DNA of 64,000 nucleotides from Metaphire vulgaris (lineage: Eukaryota > Annelida > Clitellata > Crassiclitellata > Megascolecidae). Where the stretch lies: positions 12,828,719 through 12,892,718 of the forward strand of contig CM030834.1 of the NCBI GenBank assembly GCA_018105865.1. Reading direction: 5' to 3'. Below, piece by piece: positions 13,401 to 47,364 of this stretch. The number at the start of each line of letters is the position of its first letter. Positions within the stretch are counted from its first letter, which is position 1. The position numbers were made by a program, and so were the translations under genes. A model generated the notes under the pieces. It saw only the letters and a list, made by a program, of their open reading frames with translations. It was not told the origin of the DNA and ran no database searches.

Positions 13401-13560
13401 AAATGCAATGGACTGGTCTTGAAACGATTTCAATGTATTAAATATAAACTTGGCTTTAATTTTTATATTGTAGAATGATTCGAACTTTCTTAGTACTATC
13501 CATGAGGCTTACATAACTAGCCTGAACCAAGAACTTGGCAGCAAAAGTATGCGACCATAA
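1433..13560 (+). CDS. DCP1: mRNA-decapping enzyme 1 (DCP1), 5'-partial
   Basis: DCP1 is the EVH1-domain activator of the DCP2 decapping enzyme in cytoplasmic P-bodies. Nine GT-AG exons join in phase: 1433-1499, 1950-2133, 3072-3173, 3966-4098, 4428-4536, 5852-6524, 9312-9396, 12902-13044 and 13474-13560 (TAA). They give 1583 nt, about 527 aa. The first visible exon encodes the last part of the EVH1 domain, IYGIWFYDRDECARIGQLM, a hallmark of DCP1. The second holds the helix IMQMLSKAQDEYDK. The largest exon is Ser/Thr/Gln-rich linker of low complexity, as usual in the family. The last two exons encode the C-terminal trimerisation segment, DQLQQALIYLLK plus NDSNFLSTIHEAYITSL. The N-terminal part of the EVH1 domain is not in the window. 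The first exon has a tandem NAGNAG acceptor. Its donor (GTTATA) is weak, so that boundary is the least certain. Confidence 0.93.
2400..2790 (+). mobile_element. LINE reverse-transcriptase 3' end, decayed
   Basis: Conceptual translation with frame changes gives the familiar C-terminal block of LINE ORF2. It starts QFIQNAAAHLATHTRKFDRI, continues MPVLQELHWLSVSQ, and ends LRNQLKTFLFQ followed by a stop at about 2786. A stop and frameshifts break it, so it is dead. It lies in a DCP1 intron in the same orientation as the gene. Confidence 0.8.
5036..5596. repeat. Unclassified dispersed-repeat-like segment with internal direct repeats
   Basis: The segment starts with three reiterations of a gcttcgctcgc block (5048-5093). 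It contains two copies of an ACGAACAATTGTTACC-bearing unit (5298 and 5390 regions) and two copies of a unit with CCAACGCATCGCGACGTAAG (5434 and 5490 regions). It finishes with a cagataaggatcttaata-type end. Composition is CpG-richer than the flanking intron. I see no coding capacity and cannot assign a family. Confidence 0.5.
6677..8818. mobile_element. Foldback element with arms of about 715 bp in a DCP1 intron
   Basis: The left arm (6677-7396) and right arm (8107-8818) are near-perfect reverse complements. Outer ends read GGGTCATTCCGCGTCAAATC and its complement; inner ends read gcatagcacagtt and aactgtgctatgc. The spacer is about 710 bp and has no long open frame. ACAT flanks both sides (6673-6676 and 8819-8822) and may be a 4-bp target duplication. 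The superfamily is not clear. Transcription of DCP1 would place a hairpin of roughly 700 bp in the pre-mRNA. Confidence 0.88.
9530..11030 (+). mobile_element. LINE ORF2 C-terminal fragment, split by a MITE
   Basis: The left piece (9530-9899) translates to LINE-type sequence such as NGRELTKVKRVKYQGTLFD and KLQAAEMRVLRLIKGL. The right piece (10771-11030) continues with LRWYGHVKRMGKE, RWTDNINEVLESRGSSLKE and YLDRDAWKGYFADSPQV. Stops and frameshifts are present. The 867-bp MITE at 9902-10768 interrupts it, so the LINE fragment is older than the MITE. Confidence 0.8.
9902..10768. mobile_element. pogo/Tc1-like MITE, 867 bp
   Basis: The terminal inverted repeats are CAGTAAAACCTCTTTAGC and its complement GCTAAAGAGGTTTTACTG. 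A TA dinucleotide flanks each side (9900-9901 and 10769-10770), as in Tc1/mariner/pogo insertions. Motifs such as ggcgagtttggcg recur near both ends. No transposase frame is visible. Confidence 0.85.
11398..12453. mobile_element. TTAA-flanked element with an internal direct repeat of about 280 bp
   Basis: Ends are TTAACCTGTT at 11398 and AACAGGTTTAA closing at 12453, a TTAA-anchored arrangement like piggyBac MITEs. A palindrome ccgtctatagacgg lies near the left end. Two diverged direct copies of about 280 bp follow (11686-11965 and 12054-12342), sharing the strings gctcacagtttgggggt and tagcttctatatagcctgaa. No transposase is seen. The right end is the weaker boundary. Confidence 0.6.
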
Positions 13561-14861
13561 AATGGAATTTTACTGGATAGTTTTCTGTTCTGTATTGCGG
13601 CCATTGGGTATGGCGATAAGGCAGAGATTACTAAACATTGATCCAAGTTGGATAATTCAAATTTTCTTATGTTTTATGACCAAGAGCAGTCTACATTAGT
13701 TGATCAAAGGATGAAGATGATTGGACAACACTAACATTAATTGACAGACGGTTCATAATTTATAATTAGTGTATTTTTGTTGGACAGTTACCACATAATT
13801 TTCTGCTTCTGTAGCCACTGAGCAACTATCATCATTATAATTACTTGAATTTAATTATATTTTAATGGTGCTGTGACACCATTTTACCAGGATGGTAACA
13901 ATTGAGAATTAATACATTTACAGTGATTTTTGGTACACAGATTTGGAACACTAGTTTATAATTGTTAAGTATAGCATCTCAGGTACATACCTGTATTTTT
14001 CATTTCATGCATTTGTATTTTTAGAAGTCTGAAGTTGACTTACAAAGATGTTTAGTATTTGTAAACAAATTTATTAAATTATGCATAATACTGTATCACA
14101 GACCCTATAAGCTGTTTATGTGCAAAGGACATATTCAACAATATTCTCTGTGACAAATAAAACTCCAAAAAGTGCATCAATGTTTTTAAAAATCTTCATT
14201 GTCTAACAGAACAGTCTGTTATTTTTACTGTACAAAATCCAAAAAGTCAGCTCAAATGCTTTAGATGACTCTACAGAAAACTCATTAGTGTAATAGAATG
14301 CAGCACAATGGGTTTGACCAATACATCAAATGTAGCTGCATTGTGGAATAGTTTGGTACTGTTTCTTTCATAATAGACGACACATAATTAACGATTTAAG
14401 TCATGATTACTTTTCAATAAAATTGCTTGTCATGAAACCCAAATTCTATTTTGTTCCTTTAAAGACCTATATATAAAAGTAAAACTAAGAACACTGACAT
14501 TATATAATGCAACTGTCAACAAAGACTTTGGAATAGCAAAACTAAGAGCAATCTTCACAGAAAATAATGCAATTACTGAATTATGTAAAGCTCGAACAAT
14601 TTCAAGTCATAAGTTATAGCTGACATTTTTCGCAGAATTACTTGCTGCATATAAGGACCTGCTAGGCCGGGTTGCAGTTTCACTTGCTAAAAACCTTTAA
14701 ACAATTACAGTCTCAGTAAAGAATGCAGACTCCAATAATATAAAAAGCAGTACAATGTTAATCCTACACATCAAGATAATAATCACCAAACAAAACTACC
14801 ACTGAATAGAGAAATATCCACATGTCAGCATAAGACAAGCCCACACTGCTATAGATTTTTG

Positions 14862-14862
<1 letters not shown>
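13561..14862. other. Convergent 3' flanks of DCP1 and IMPDH
   Basis: AT-rich DNA between the DCP1 stop and the microsatellite/MITE pair near the IMPDH stop. No open frame or RNA gene was recognised. An AATAAA on the + strand (14156-14161) and one on the - strand (14070-14075) could serve the two genes. If so, their 3' ends would overlap slightly. Confidence 0.5.
14156..14161 (+). promoter_or_regulatory. Candidate DCP1 poly(A) signal
   Basis: AATAAA lies about 600 bp after the DCP1 stop. Another AATAAA occurs near 14417, so the choice is uncertain. Confidence 0.3.

Positions 14863-14936
<74 letters not shown>
14863..14936. repeat. (TA)n(CA)n microsatellite
   Basis: A perfect TA run of about 28 units passes into CA units and directly abuts the MITE at 14937. 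A further (TA)n follows that MITE at 15116-15137, so the element sits inside a simple repeat. Confidence 0.9.
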
Positions 14937-14938
<2 letters not shown>

Positions 14939-15115
14939 GTGGCGGCTCCACCGGGGCCCAGGGGCCCGTGCCCCTATTGAGAGCCTGGCCCCGGTGGCCC
15001 CCAGTTGGGACCCTATACTTAATGCTACATACATTAAACAACAAATGGTTGGCCCCCATGATTAGAAGTTGCCCCAAACGGTCCCCCCACTTGCCAAATC
15101 CTAGAGCCGCCACTG
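14937..15115. mobile_element. hAT-like MITE, CAGTGGCGGCTCC family
   Basis: The termini CAGTGGCGGCTC and GAGCCGCCACTG are inverted repeats over 179 bp. Interior strings such as ggttggcccccat match the MITE copies at 56698-57136. The dinucleotide-repeat flanks hide any target duplication. Confidence 0.8.
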
Positions 15116-15293
15116 TATATATATATATATATATATAAAACAACCACCAGATCCAAAAAAGCAAAGTACATCTAAAAACATGAAATATAAGGCAATCAAA
15201 TTTACGGATGAACAGTCTAACAGATGACTGAAAAACGAGTTGTGCATTTCAAGTTACCAGGAACCAAATGGAGAGTTTCTGCTGCCAAAGATG

Positions 15294-38659
<23,366 letters not shown>

Positions 38660-38808
38660 TATATAAAGAAGCAAACAAAAAGAGTTTCTGTTAAAACCAT
38701 GCACCGTAGCGATATTCAACCATTCAAAAGACAGCAACCGCCTGCTGCCACTGCTCACTTTCAAAGAAGACCTCAAAATCATTATACTGTACTTCCTTTT
38801 CTCTTATA
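38660..38808 (-). promoter_or_regulatory. IMPDH 5' flank or leader
   Basis: Only about 150 bp separates the IMPDH start codon from the microsatellite tail of a LINE. An ATG at 38782 on the - strand is in frame with the family start and would add 41 residues ([20 protein letters not shown] and onward). Those residues are not conserved in IMPDH, so I read this as leader. No TATA box is evident. Confidence 0.35.
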
Positions 38809-38872
<64 letters not shown>

Positions 38873-40720
38873 CGATGATGATGATGATGATGACGATGAT
38901 GATGATGATGATGATAATAATAATAATGTGATTTTAAGTGGTTTATGAGGCTAAGAAAGCCTGTGTGAAAACCACTGGTGTAACTATCTGCATTCAATAA
39001 TCTAGTTTATCGAGATAGCCTTTGAATCCGTTTACTGTTTCAACTGTCACTCCCACCTCGTCCAAACTGTTCCATTTGTCCACAACTCTTGCACCACAAA
39101 AAATTTCTTTCTTGGACCAACCCTCTGCTTAAACAATTTGCATTTGTGGCCTCTTGTGCTGCTATATAGTATGCCAATGTAAAGAATCGATCGTATGGCA
39201 CATCTACTTTCCCAGTCATTATTTTGTATGTTTCTATCAAATCCCCCTCTCTCTCTTATCCTTTCTAATGTTGTCAGTCCACAATATTGAAGTCTTAATT
39301 TTTTCATAGCTTAAATTGTGGCACCCATTGACCATCTTCGTTGCTCGTCTTTGCACTTTTTCTAAAAGCTCTATATCTTTTTTCAAGAATGGATTCCATG
39401 CCTGAACACAGGATTCTAGATGAGGCCTAATTACCAGTGACTTATAAAGTTTTATGAGTACATCTTTGTCTCGATTCACTATTGTCCTTTTCATCATTCC
39501 CAACATTTGGTTACCCCGTTTGCTGCCTCCATGCATTGGTGAGATGGATTCATACTTCTATGAATGATTACCTCCAAGTCTCTTTCTTTTTCTGTTGTGG
39601 TTAGAACCTTCCCCTCTAAAGAATATTCATTACTATTATTAGATTTCCCAACATGCATTACAGAATATTTATCAATACTGAAAAGCATGCATCTGCCAGT
39701 CCACAGACCACTGAAACAATTTCCTTAGATCCTCCTGTAAAAGGTTAGCATCATCCTCCGAGTCTATATTTCTACATATCTTTGTATCATCGGCAAACTT
39801 TATATATATTAGAAAAGGCAATGGCCCAAGCACTGACCCCTGAGGCACTCCACTAATTACTCTTGCCCATTGCGAATGGCCTCCCCTAATGCCAACCTTC
39901 TGTCTTCTTCCCTTCAACCAATTTTCAATCCATCTGAGAATATTCCCCCTTATTCCACAGGACTTCAGTTTGGCAGCCAGCCTTATGTGGGGTACTTTAT
40001 CAAAAGCTTTGGCAAAATCTAAATATATTATGTCTATTGCCTTGCCCTCATCTAGTTTATCAAAAACCTCATCCAGAAAGTCCAACATGTAGGTTGGTCA
40101 GGCATGAACGCCCCTTTGTAAATCCGTGCTGACTATCTTTAACAATTTTATGCCTAGTCAAATGTTCCAAAATGCTCTCTTTCAGTATTTTTTCCATAAC
40201 TTTACCAATTACAGAAGTTACGATCACTGGTCTGTAATTGCTTGGTTCACTTCGTTTTCCCTTCTTGAACAGTGGGCTGACTAATGCATCTCTCCAGTTT
40301 TGTGATACTACTCCAGTTCTGAGTGATTCATTGATTATATAAGCAATAATTGCATGTCCTATTTCATTTCGAACCTCGTAAAGAAACTTCGGATGTAAGT
40401 CATCTAATCCTGGGCTCTTGTCTGTCTTTAAATTGGTCAAAACCTTGATAACACATTCTTTTGTACACACTATATCTGTTAGCATTTCTTCCTCGTTTCC
40501 ATCGAACACAATTTTGGCTTCTGGCATAGTATTTGTATTTTCCTCTGTAAATACTGAACAAAAATAGTTATTTAGAATTTGTGCAGTTTCTACATCGTCT
40601 GTTATTGCACATCATGCGCTGTCCAAGAGGGGACCGACTGTGTCCTTTCGTCTCAACTTTCTATTACAATATCTGTAGAAACTTTTACTGTTCTGTAAGT
40701 TTTAACTTATGCCTAGCACG
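38809..40720 (-). mobile_element. CR1-like LINE, 5'-truncated, with (ATC)n/(ATT)n tail
   Basis: The - strand encodes most of a LINE reverse transcriptase in several frames. Pieces in order: FYRYCNRKLRRKD, KTDKSPGLDDLHPKFLYEV, WRDALVSPLFKKGKRSEPSN, YLDFAKAFDKVPH, GVPQGSVLGP, FADDTKICRN, HLESCVQAWNPFLKKDIELL and QRRATKMV. The catalytic box is FADD. About a dozen residues usually found just before it (NDL...) are missing. Frameshifts break the reading frame near 40085, 39690, 39510 and 39240. The 3' end runs into a trinucleotide tail at 38809-38930, typical of CR1/L2-type elements. It lies directly upstream of IMPDH, in the same orientation. Confidence 0.88.
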
Positions 40721-40966
40721 CGCATAATCGAAGCAGAATAATTTGAAATTTACTTAAAGTTAAACATAAGAAATTACAGACAGGAACCTATTGAAACCAA
40801 ACCTGTGATTTTGTGTCTAAAATGATCTAAAACACGCGTACGAGCATCTACGATTTCAATTTTTTCCTGGGGAGAACCCCCCCGGACCCACATTCTAAGG
40901 GAGCCTAGGGAGGCCGCGCTAGACGCGGTTCGGAGGGAGTGTCTAAATCGGGAAATGGGAGGGGAG

Positions 40967-41308
40967 CAGGGTTATTTCTAGGATTTTCAATTTGGGGGGT
41001 TCGGTATATTCTGGGGTCTGGGTCCCTGCTGAAAAAGTCTGACAAAGCAAAAAAATTTCATCCACGGCTCAGCACAGATTGTCCCCTACTGAAAAAGTCT
41101 GACAAAGCAAAAAAATTTCATCCACGGCTCAGCACAGATTGTCCCCTACTGAAAAAGTCTGACAATAAGGTCATCCCTGGCTCAGATGAGGGGTGTTTGG
41201 GGGTGTCGGTCTCAGATTGGGGAGGGGTATCCATGGAGGGAAGGGAGGGGCGCAGGGGAGTGAATCTTGGGCTTGAGCCCCCCACCCCAACCTAAAATCC
41301 TGGCTATG
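40967..41308. mobile_element. hAT-like MITE with a 60-bp tandem repeat
   Basis: Start CAGGGTTATTTCTAGGATTT and end AAAATCCTGGCTATG are imperfect inverted repeats. Two exact 60-bp units (41041-41100 and 41101-41160), carrying aaagtctgacaaagc, sit inside, with partial units on both sides. No matching target duplication was found. The 42480-42784 element is a related copy in inverted orientation. Confidence 0.6.
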
Positions 41309-42479
41309 TCTCGATCTGCCACCAGCTCCGTCGAAATTCCGAGCCCCTGGGCAGAGGTCCAGAGGAGTGACGGGCTCTTAAAAGTTAAAGTGTCAGCAGT
41401 TTCTTGAAAATATTCTACGGTTTTTAAAATATTTTAAGCAGGTGTCAAAAGAAAGTGGTGATGGAAAAACTGGCCTTTTTTGCTTCTCATACTTTTCAAG
41501 ACGTTCAAAATCAACACGCAATGCCTTCAGCAGCGGCCCCCACAGCGTTCACATTAAAAAACAATAATAATATTGCATGAGGTAAATTTACCGCGGACCC
41601 ACCCGGGCACCCTCCGGATCGCCGGGTCCTAGGGCATTTGTCACCTGCCCCCTTTTCGGCGGGCCTGACTGTGTAATGCTCGGATCTATTTGCACAATAT
41701 GAATGACGGTCAGGAACATTTCAAACAAAGTCGGAGTATAAAGTTATAGTAGGCCTATGTCTGGAAATTTCATGAATGGACAGCTTATCAGACAATAATA
41801 AGTAAGTAAGCAAGAATAGGCCTATTTATCCGGACACTGTATTAATTTTAAACGTAAACTAACAATTTTGACAACTAAGCATTAAAGCTTATCTTCTCAT
41901 GAACACGTCCTGTTGGCGTAGGCCCTAACGGCCGTGACCGCAGTTAATACTCCGCGTTGCGGCAGAAACGGCCCGAATTCGAATCGTGGGCTCTTTGGTG
42001 CGAAAATATTGGTTAAAAGCCAAAAAATGGTTAGTTACAAAATCAGATTTGCATTATCCAGGGTCGCAAGGTCCTCTCTTGTCCCCAAAGTGTGGGCGGC
42101 GCCCATGGCAGAATGACGTGACGATAGAGGGTGTGAGGATAAACGCTTCTCCGTCCTACGAGCAACTACAGCATAGGCCTACGACCTCCTACCCTACGCT
42201 CAGGGGGTCTAGAAGTGAAATGGAGATTCAGGATTGGTCCGTAGCGATATACATGTAAGTTATCGACATCCAGTGAAGCTTTTCAAAAGCACCTGCGCAA
42301 TAGGACGGAGAGGAAAGACACGCAAAGGACTTCCGATAAAGAGAGTTTGATTAAGGAAATAAGTAGGTGTCCAAGCATATCAAAGCACTTTCAGAAAGAG
42401 GTGGAACGACATCAAGAAGACGTTTGTTTGAGGAGGCGAATATATCCGAGCAAATTTCATACATGGTTACCATGGTTAC

Positions 42480-42784
42480 CAGAGATATTTTTTCACCCCC
42501 TAACATCCCCGAACGCCCCTCCAATCTGAGACCGACCGACACCCCCCAATCCAGGGATATTTTGACGACCCCCAACACCCTCCGAATTTGAGACCCGACA
42601 CCCCAATCTGAGGCAGGGATGACCTTTTTTGCTTGTCAGGCTTTTTGGAGACTTGACAAGAGGTTTTTTGTTTGTTTGTTTGTTTTTGCTTGTCAGACTT
42701 TTTCGGCAGAGACCTCAAATTCTGACACCCATCTAAATTTTCCCGACACCCCCCCCCCAATTCACAATCCTATAAATAACCCTG
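42480..42784. mobile_element. hAT-like MITE with exact 8-bp target duplication
   Basis: Flanked by ATGGTTAC on both sides (42472-42479 and 42785-42792). Ends are CAGAGATATTTTT and CTATAAATAACCCTG, imperfect inverted repeats. It contains two copies of the shared core motif (tttttgcttgtcag at about 42626 and 42684). Confidence 0.82.
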
Positions 42785-42859
42785 ATGGTTACACATGAAG
42801 CTGAGTCGAGGGTCGGGCAGCCCACACTAGGACTTACAGTAGTTATGAATGTCTATGAG

Positions 42860-42863
<4 letters not shown>

Positions 42864-42906
<43 letters not shown>
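42864..42906. repeat. (CT)n microsatellite
   Basis: About 21 CT units. Confidence 0.95.
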
Positions 42907-42908
<2 letters not shown>

Positions 42909-43285
42909 GCGTCGTAACGGTGCTTTCGCACGCTGTGACATCGCCAGGCAATTTCCTCCGCTCCTTTCTGCATACTCTTGCCTTTATAGCTTAACTATGA
43001 TATCATGTTTAAATAAATGTACTATTATGTTTAAATTCAAATCTGGACAGTTTTTTTCTCTATGACATCCAACCGTCTTTTCCTTGGTCTGCCTCTCTCT
43101 TTGACTGGTCTAGTCTTCGTCAAATACAGCAGCATCAGCGGCCATACGCCGGCGTGTCGCAGTTCTGCAAAACGCTAGAATGAGGAAGAGAGCCGAGTAA
43201 CGATATGTCGACGACAGGATAGATTCATAATAATAATAATTATTAGAGACGGCGAACGTAAAACCAGTCCCATTGCTATTCTTAC

Positions 43286-43485
43286 TTCTGTTGGTCCATC
43301 GTCTTCGTCTGGTTCGAGTTGTAGCGTCGTAGAACGAAACCGCCGTGACCGTAACCGGTCGGTCTCTGCTGCCAACGGTCGTCGACAACGACTCTCGACT
43401 GCGAGCCGGGTTCGGCGACCGACTGGCCTAGTTGTCCATCGCAAAATCCGCCGCCGACGGCGACTGGCTGCTCAGACGTACTCAT
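43286..43485 (-). CDS. Candidate first coding exon of an unknown gene
   Basis: An ATG at 43485 opens a 66-codon frame, MSTSEQPVAVGGGFCDGQLG through GYGHGGFVLRRYNSNQTKTM. It ends at a good donor (CAGAA|GTAAGA). Third codon positions are strikingly G/C-rich compared with surrounding AT-rich DNA, and the region is rich in CpG. I do not recognise the protein. No continuation exon was found between here and IMPDH, so it could be a first exon with a distant partner, or chance. Confidence 0.3.
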
Positions 43486-44165
43486 CGCCACCCACAGGCG
43501 ATGACGACGACGACGGCGGCGGCGGCGACGACGGCGAAGACGGACGGCAGAACGAAAGCGGAGCCGACGACGACAGCTGATGTCTTATCTCTCTTCACAG
43601 GCGACACCTTTATCGACGCCACAGGTCTGTTAAGGCTGGACTCACCTGTGCTTTAAAAAAATCGGCGGTCTAGGCCTACAGGTGTTGGCTATCGAACCAC
43701 TCGCTGACCAGCTGTCTCCAAGGCCTTCTCAGGTAATTATTCGCATCTATAAAAAAAGAAGACACAGTATAGATGTCAGCGCTATAAGTAGCTACCAGGG
43801 AGGAGAGAGATGCTTCCATCCGTATTGCAGTTTTGTCAGCAAGGTGTTCTGAAAGAAGGCAAAACATGGTTTATGCAAAAAGCAGAGAAAGAGTAGAGTG
43901 GTCGTCGCTAGTTTTTTTGCGCAGATACGGGCGAACAATTGAGAGACCAGGAGCAAAAAATGGGTCTATGTCTGTACAGATATGCAAATTGCCGAACTAC
44001 AGCCTGAATTTAGTAGTCACAGGCCAAAAACATAGCCTAGATAGGCCTGCTGCGGCGAGAATTTTTGCACAGGCCTCTGCAATAGTTCACAACGCCGTCA
44101 CATAAAAGTGAATCTATTAGGTCTGCTAATGGCGCATCGCGTACTATTGTGGTCACAGATGTAAA

Positions 44166-44485
44166 CAGAACCGTAGCTAGAGAGGGGCATGCTGCCCCGG
44201 GCGCCGTCCTTGGGAGGGGGCGCAATCCGCACACTAATTCTTTAAGTTTTCACACCACTGTTCTCCGGCGTGAAAATGCTGATAAGTAAAAAAGATCATC
44301 ACCGGTTTTTAGACTGTAAGAGGTTAAAATAAATTTGTATGTCATTATGTCGTACGTTGCTGCTTTTGCTGGTTGCCGTGAAAACTCGGATAAGGAGAAG
44401 AAAAAGGTCGTCACCCGAATTTAGGGGCGCAAAATGTAAGCCCTATACCTTGGCCCGGGCGCTGAATACTCTAGCTACGGCTCAG
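44166..44485. mobile_element. hAT-like MITE, GAGCCGTAGCTAG family
   Basis: The ends CAGAACCGTAGCTAGAG and CTCTAGCTACGGCTCAG are near-perfect inverted repeats. Flanks gatgtaaa and gatgtaga match at 7 of 8. The interior has ccgggcgc near both ends. A relative lies at 45424-45683. Confidence 0.82.
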
Positions 44486-44654
44486 GATGTAGAAGCACCG
44501 CGGATAATTTAATTTATTCATGAACTCTCCTATGGTGCTACCATCATAATGCCTAGGACCTGCAGGATGTTGTCCCCTACAGAATCTCGCTTGGTATTTG
44601 AATGCCAGCAATGGCTACACAAATCAGTACTCTATTTTCTTGGCTATTTCTACT

Positions 44655-44739
44655 CCAATCAATAAATCAATAAATAAATCAATCAATCAATCAGCCAGCC
44701 AGTCAGTCAGTCAATCAATCGATCAATCAATCAATCAAC
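44655..44739. repeat. (AATC)n tetranucleotide repeat
   Basis: Imperfect AATC/AGTC/AGCC units over about 85 bp. Confidence 0.85.
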
Positions 44740-44856
44740 TTCTAAGGTGCCACTATTGTAATGCCTAGGATTGAAAGCTGTCCTCTGACACCTTACCATT
44801 CCATCAGATATTTCAAGCCACGAGATATCTTCATTTACACGTTATCTTTCAACAGG

Positions 44857-45098
44857 CAGCGGCGTATCCAGGATTCTGCAATGGGGGTCGCATCGAGATT
44901 TAATTTTCGTTCGGTTGAACAAAAAACCCTCCAGATCTCCTCTCAAACGATTTGATCTTTCATGCATTCTCCTCCATATCGTGCTACCTATACACCCATC
45001 CCCAACCCTATTAAACGATTTTGCGCACATCCCACGTCCGCCGGTCCCAGTCCGAATAGGGAGACCGTACCTCCGTTCCCCACCTGGCTGCGCCAATG
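44857..45098. mobile_element. hAT-like MITE, CAGCGGCGTATCCAGG family
   Basis: The start CAGCGGCGTATCCAGG and end CCTGGCTGCGCCAATG are imperfect inverted repeats. Flanks tcaacagg and acaacagg match at 7 of 8. It is related to the elements at 58876 and 63591-63839 (shared ccccg/cggtcc..gaatagg segment). Confidence 0.8.
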
Positions 45099-45423
45099 AC
45101 AACAGGCAATCTCTGCTATCTTAGCAGGAGATCAGCTGCATAACCATGATTCCAAAGTAGGACGCAACTGTAACTTATACATGCAGGCGAACTCTTCTTC
45201 TCTGAACCGACCAGGGAAAGCGGTGCCTGCCCGGCGGGCGAGAAAGTTCCGGGTGTAATCCGAGATTCAAACCTTGAAATTTTGAGCAATTTTGCGGACT
45301 ATATGACAATTTATCGACAATCGTCCCACCTCCGTCCTTCCAATAAAATGGTCTCGTCAGTTTTCCAGGAATCTCACAACGTACTAGTTGGGACCCGAAT
45401 AGAGGATCTTACCGTCGTGCCCC

Positions 45424-45683
45424 CAGAGCCGTAACTAGGGGGTAGAGGAGCAAGCCGTTCCGGGCGCTGACCGGTGGAGGGAGCGCATATTGGATGTGAA
45501 AGAAAAATTTAAAAAAGCTGTGCCGAAAAAAGTAATCAGCCAGAAAATGGAGTGTTTTTATAAGGATGAGTGGATAAATAAACTTTGTGACGACTAAAAA
45601 AAGTCATCACCGAAATTTAGGGGCGCAAGAGGCGCAAAATATAAATCTTGTCCCGGGCGCCGAAAACCCTAGCTACGGCTCTG
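45424..45683. mobile_element. hAT-like MITE, CAGAGCCGTAACTAGG family
   Basis: The ends CAGAGCCGTAACTAGGG and CCCTAGCTACGGCTCTG are inverted repeats. Flanks cgtgcccc and cgtgcaaa agree only in the first five bases. Internally it resembles the element at 44166-44485, including aagtcatcaccgaaatttag. Confidence 0.72.
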
Positions 45684-45726
45684 CGTGCAAAGTTAGCTGC
45701 GGTAGAAAGAATCGAGCTAATTCATT

Positions 45727-45727
45727 C

Positions 45728-45806
<79 letters not shown>

Positions 45807-45857
45807 GATTATTATTATTATTACTATTATTATTATTATTATTATTTATTATTATTA

Positions 45858-45891
<34 letters not shown>
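45727..45891. repeat. (ATT)n microsatellite
   Basis: About 55 ATT units with a few interruptions. The long Tyr- or Ile-rich frames here are artefacts of the repeat. Confidence 0.97.
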
Positions 45892-45894
<3 letters not shown>

Positions 45895-45999
45895 TCATTT
45901 AATTGAAGTAGGCTACGCGTTAGAGCTTAATTATACAAGCTGTAACTATACAGCAATTATTCATAATTACTGTATAGTTACATATGTCTCTGTCGGTTG

Positions 46000-47364
46000 A
46001 TAGACAGTAACGGGCAGAGAGGGGGCTGGCGAGGCGGTAGCCCCGGGCGCCGACCAGGTTGGGCGCCAAAATTGACTCGGGTACTTTTTTGCTTGCCAAT
46101 CATTTTTTATCGACTTGGTCCCCGGGGCCCACCATGGTGGCGCCAAAATTGACTCGACGACGACTTGTCCCCGGGCGCTCTGACCACTCTCTGAACGTCA
46201 CTGTTTATAGAACTACAAAAACCACATACGTATAATTAACGAGTCAGTGTAGAATCGTAGACTCACAAACCCAGATCGGTTCGAATGTGCTTTGCCTGGC
46301 GGCGAAAAATTGAGACACCGTTTGGAGTCGACGATTGCAGTGGCGAGTGTCTAGTCTAAACTTCTTATAGACTAGTAAATATAAACTAGACTCTTACCGA
46401 TGCAACAGACTCGTTGAATAGACGATTAATCAGATGACGATGCGTACGTGCTGCGACGGACCCCGTTTCAGTATCTCCTGTATTGATTCTTTATGCGCAA
46501 AGAACACATATTCTTCTCGGCTACTAAGACCGAAAGAAGAGTTGCCGCTCTAGGTAAGCACCCGCGAGTACGTCATTCGAAAAGGAACGTTCACCTGAAA
46601 TTCACCGTTCTGCAATCCGGCGAAGAGTTGCACCTGACTCAAAATATCGACCTTGTTTCGTTTTTCCTAAGACTCAAACAGACTCGGTTACGATTAAAGC
46701 TTTCGGGCATCTGATGATAGGCGGGCGCATCGTGAGACACAAGTAACGTAGAGGTCTATTCGGTTACGCGTCTCTGTCTACTCATTCAGCCGACATGAAA
46801 CCTCAATAACTGCGGTTGCATGCTTTATCCACCGTGATACGTGTGCTCCGCCGAGGGCTGTGACGTATGGACGCAGATTACTTATAGGTCCTGTATACTG
46901 TCCGCAACTCATCTGCAGATTAGCTCTCTCTGTCTTCTGATTACCTTTGGTTCAGGTAAATGCTTTCCAATGTCATCGAATATCGATTTCCAGGCGACAC
47001 AAGCGACACTAATTAGAAGTAGAACGGAACATGAATCACCGGCGTCGCAGTCTGTGACAATATTGTTACAGGAGAGAATACCGATATAAAGCGCTTCGAT
47101 GAACGTTTACCATATTCTAAGTTTTTGCTATACCTAAAACAGACTGTTTTTCCAATTGCAGCCTATGTTCCGCCCCAACATGCCTATTCCCACCAAAGAG
47201 TCACTCTTAAGCATCACTCCAACGTGTCTTAGTCGAACCCTACCATCACTGTAATCTGATCGACTGTTGGCAGTCAATGAATGTCATACATACATACAGT
47301 ATTATTTGGTTTCAAAAGATATTTTTTAAAATTCACCTTCCATAACTCCATAGCCTATTGGTTC
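46000..47364. other. CpG-rich intergenic DNA, no gene recognised
   Basis: It contains a degenerate MITE-like patch at about 46015-46190 (ccgggcgc and ttttttgcttgccaa motifs), then unique-looking CpG-bearing sequence. Open frames at 46493-46714 and 46841-47089 start with ATG but show no recognisable domain, repeat or clear splice context. Confidence 0.4.

Noticed and set aside
41041..41160. Regular 60-bp repeats considered as a CRISPR-like array
   Set aside because: Only about two tandem units with no unique spacers, in a eukaryotic MITE.
45587..46000. 137-codon Tyr-rich frame
   Set aside because: Created entirely by the (ATT)n repeat.
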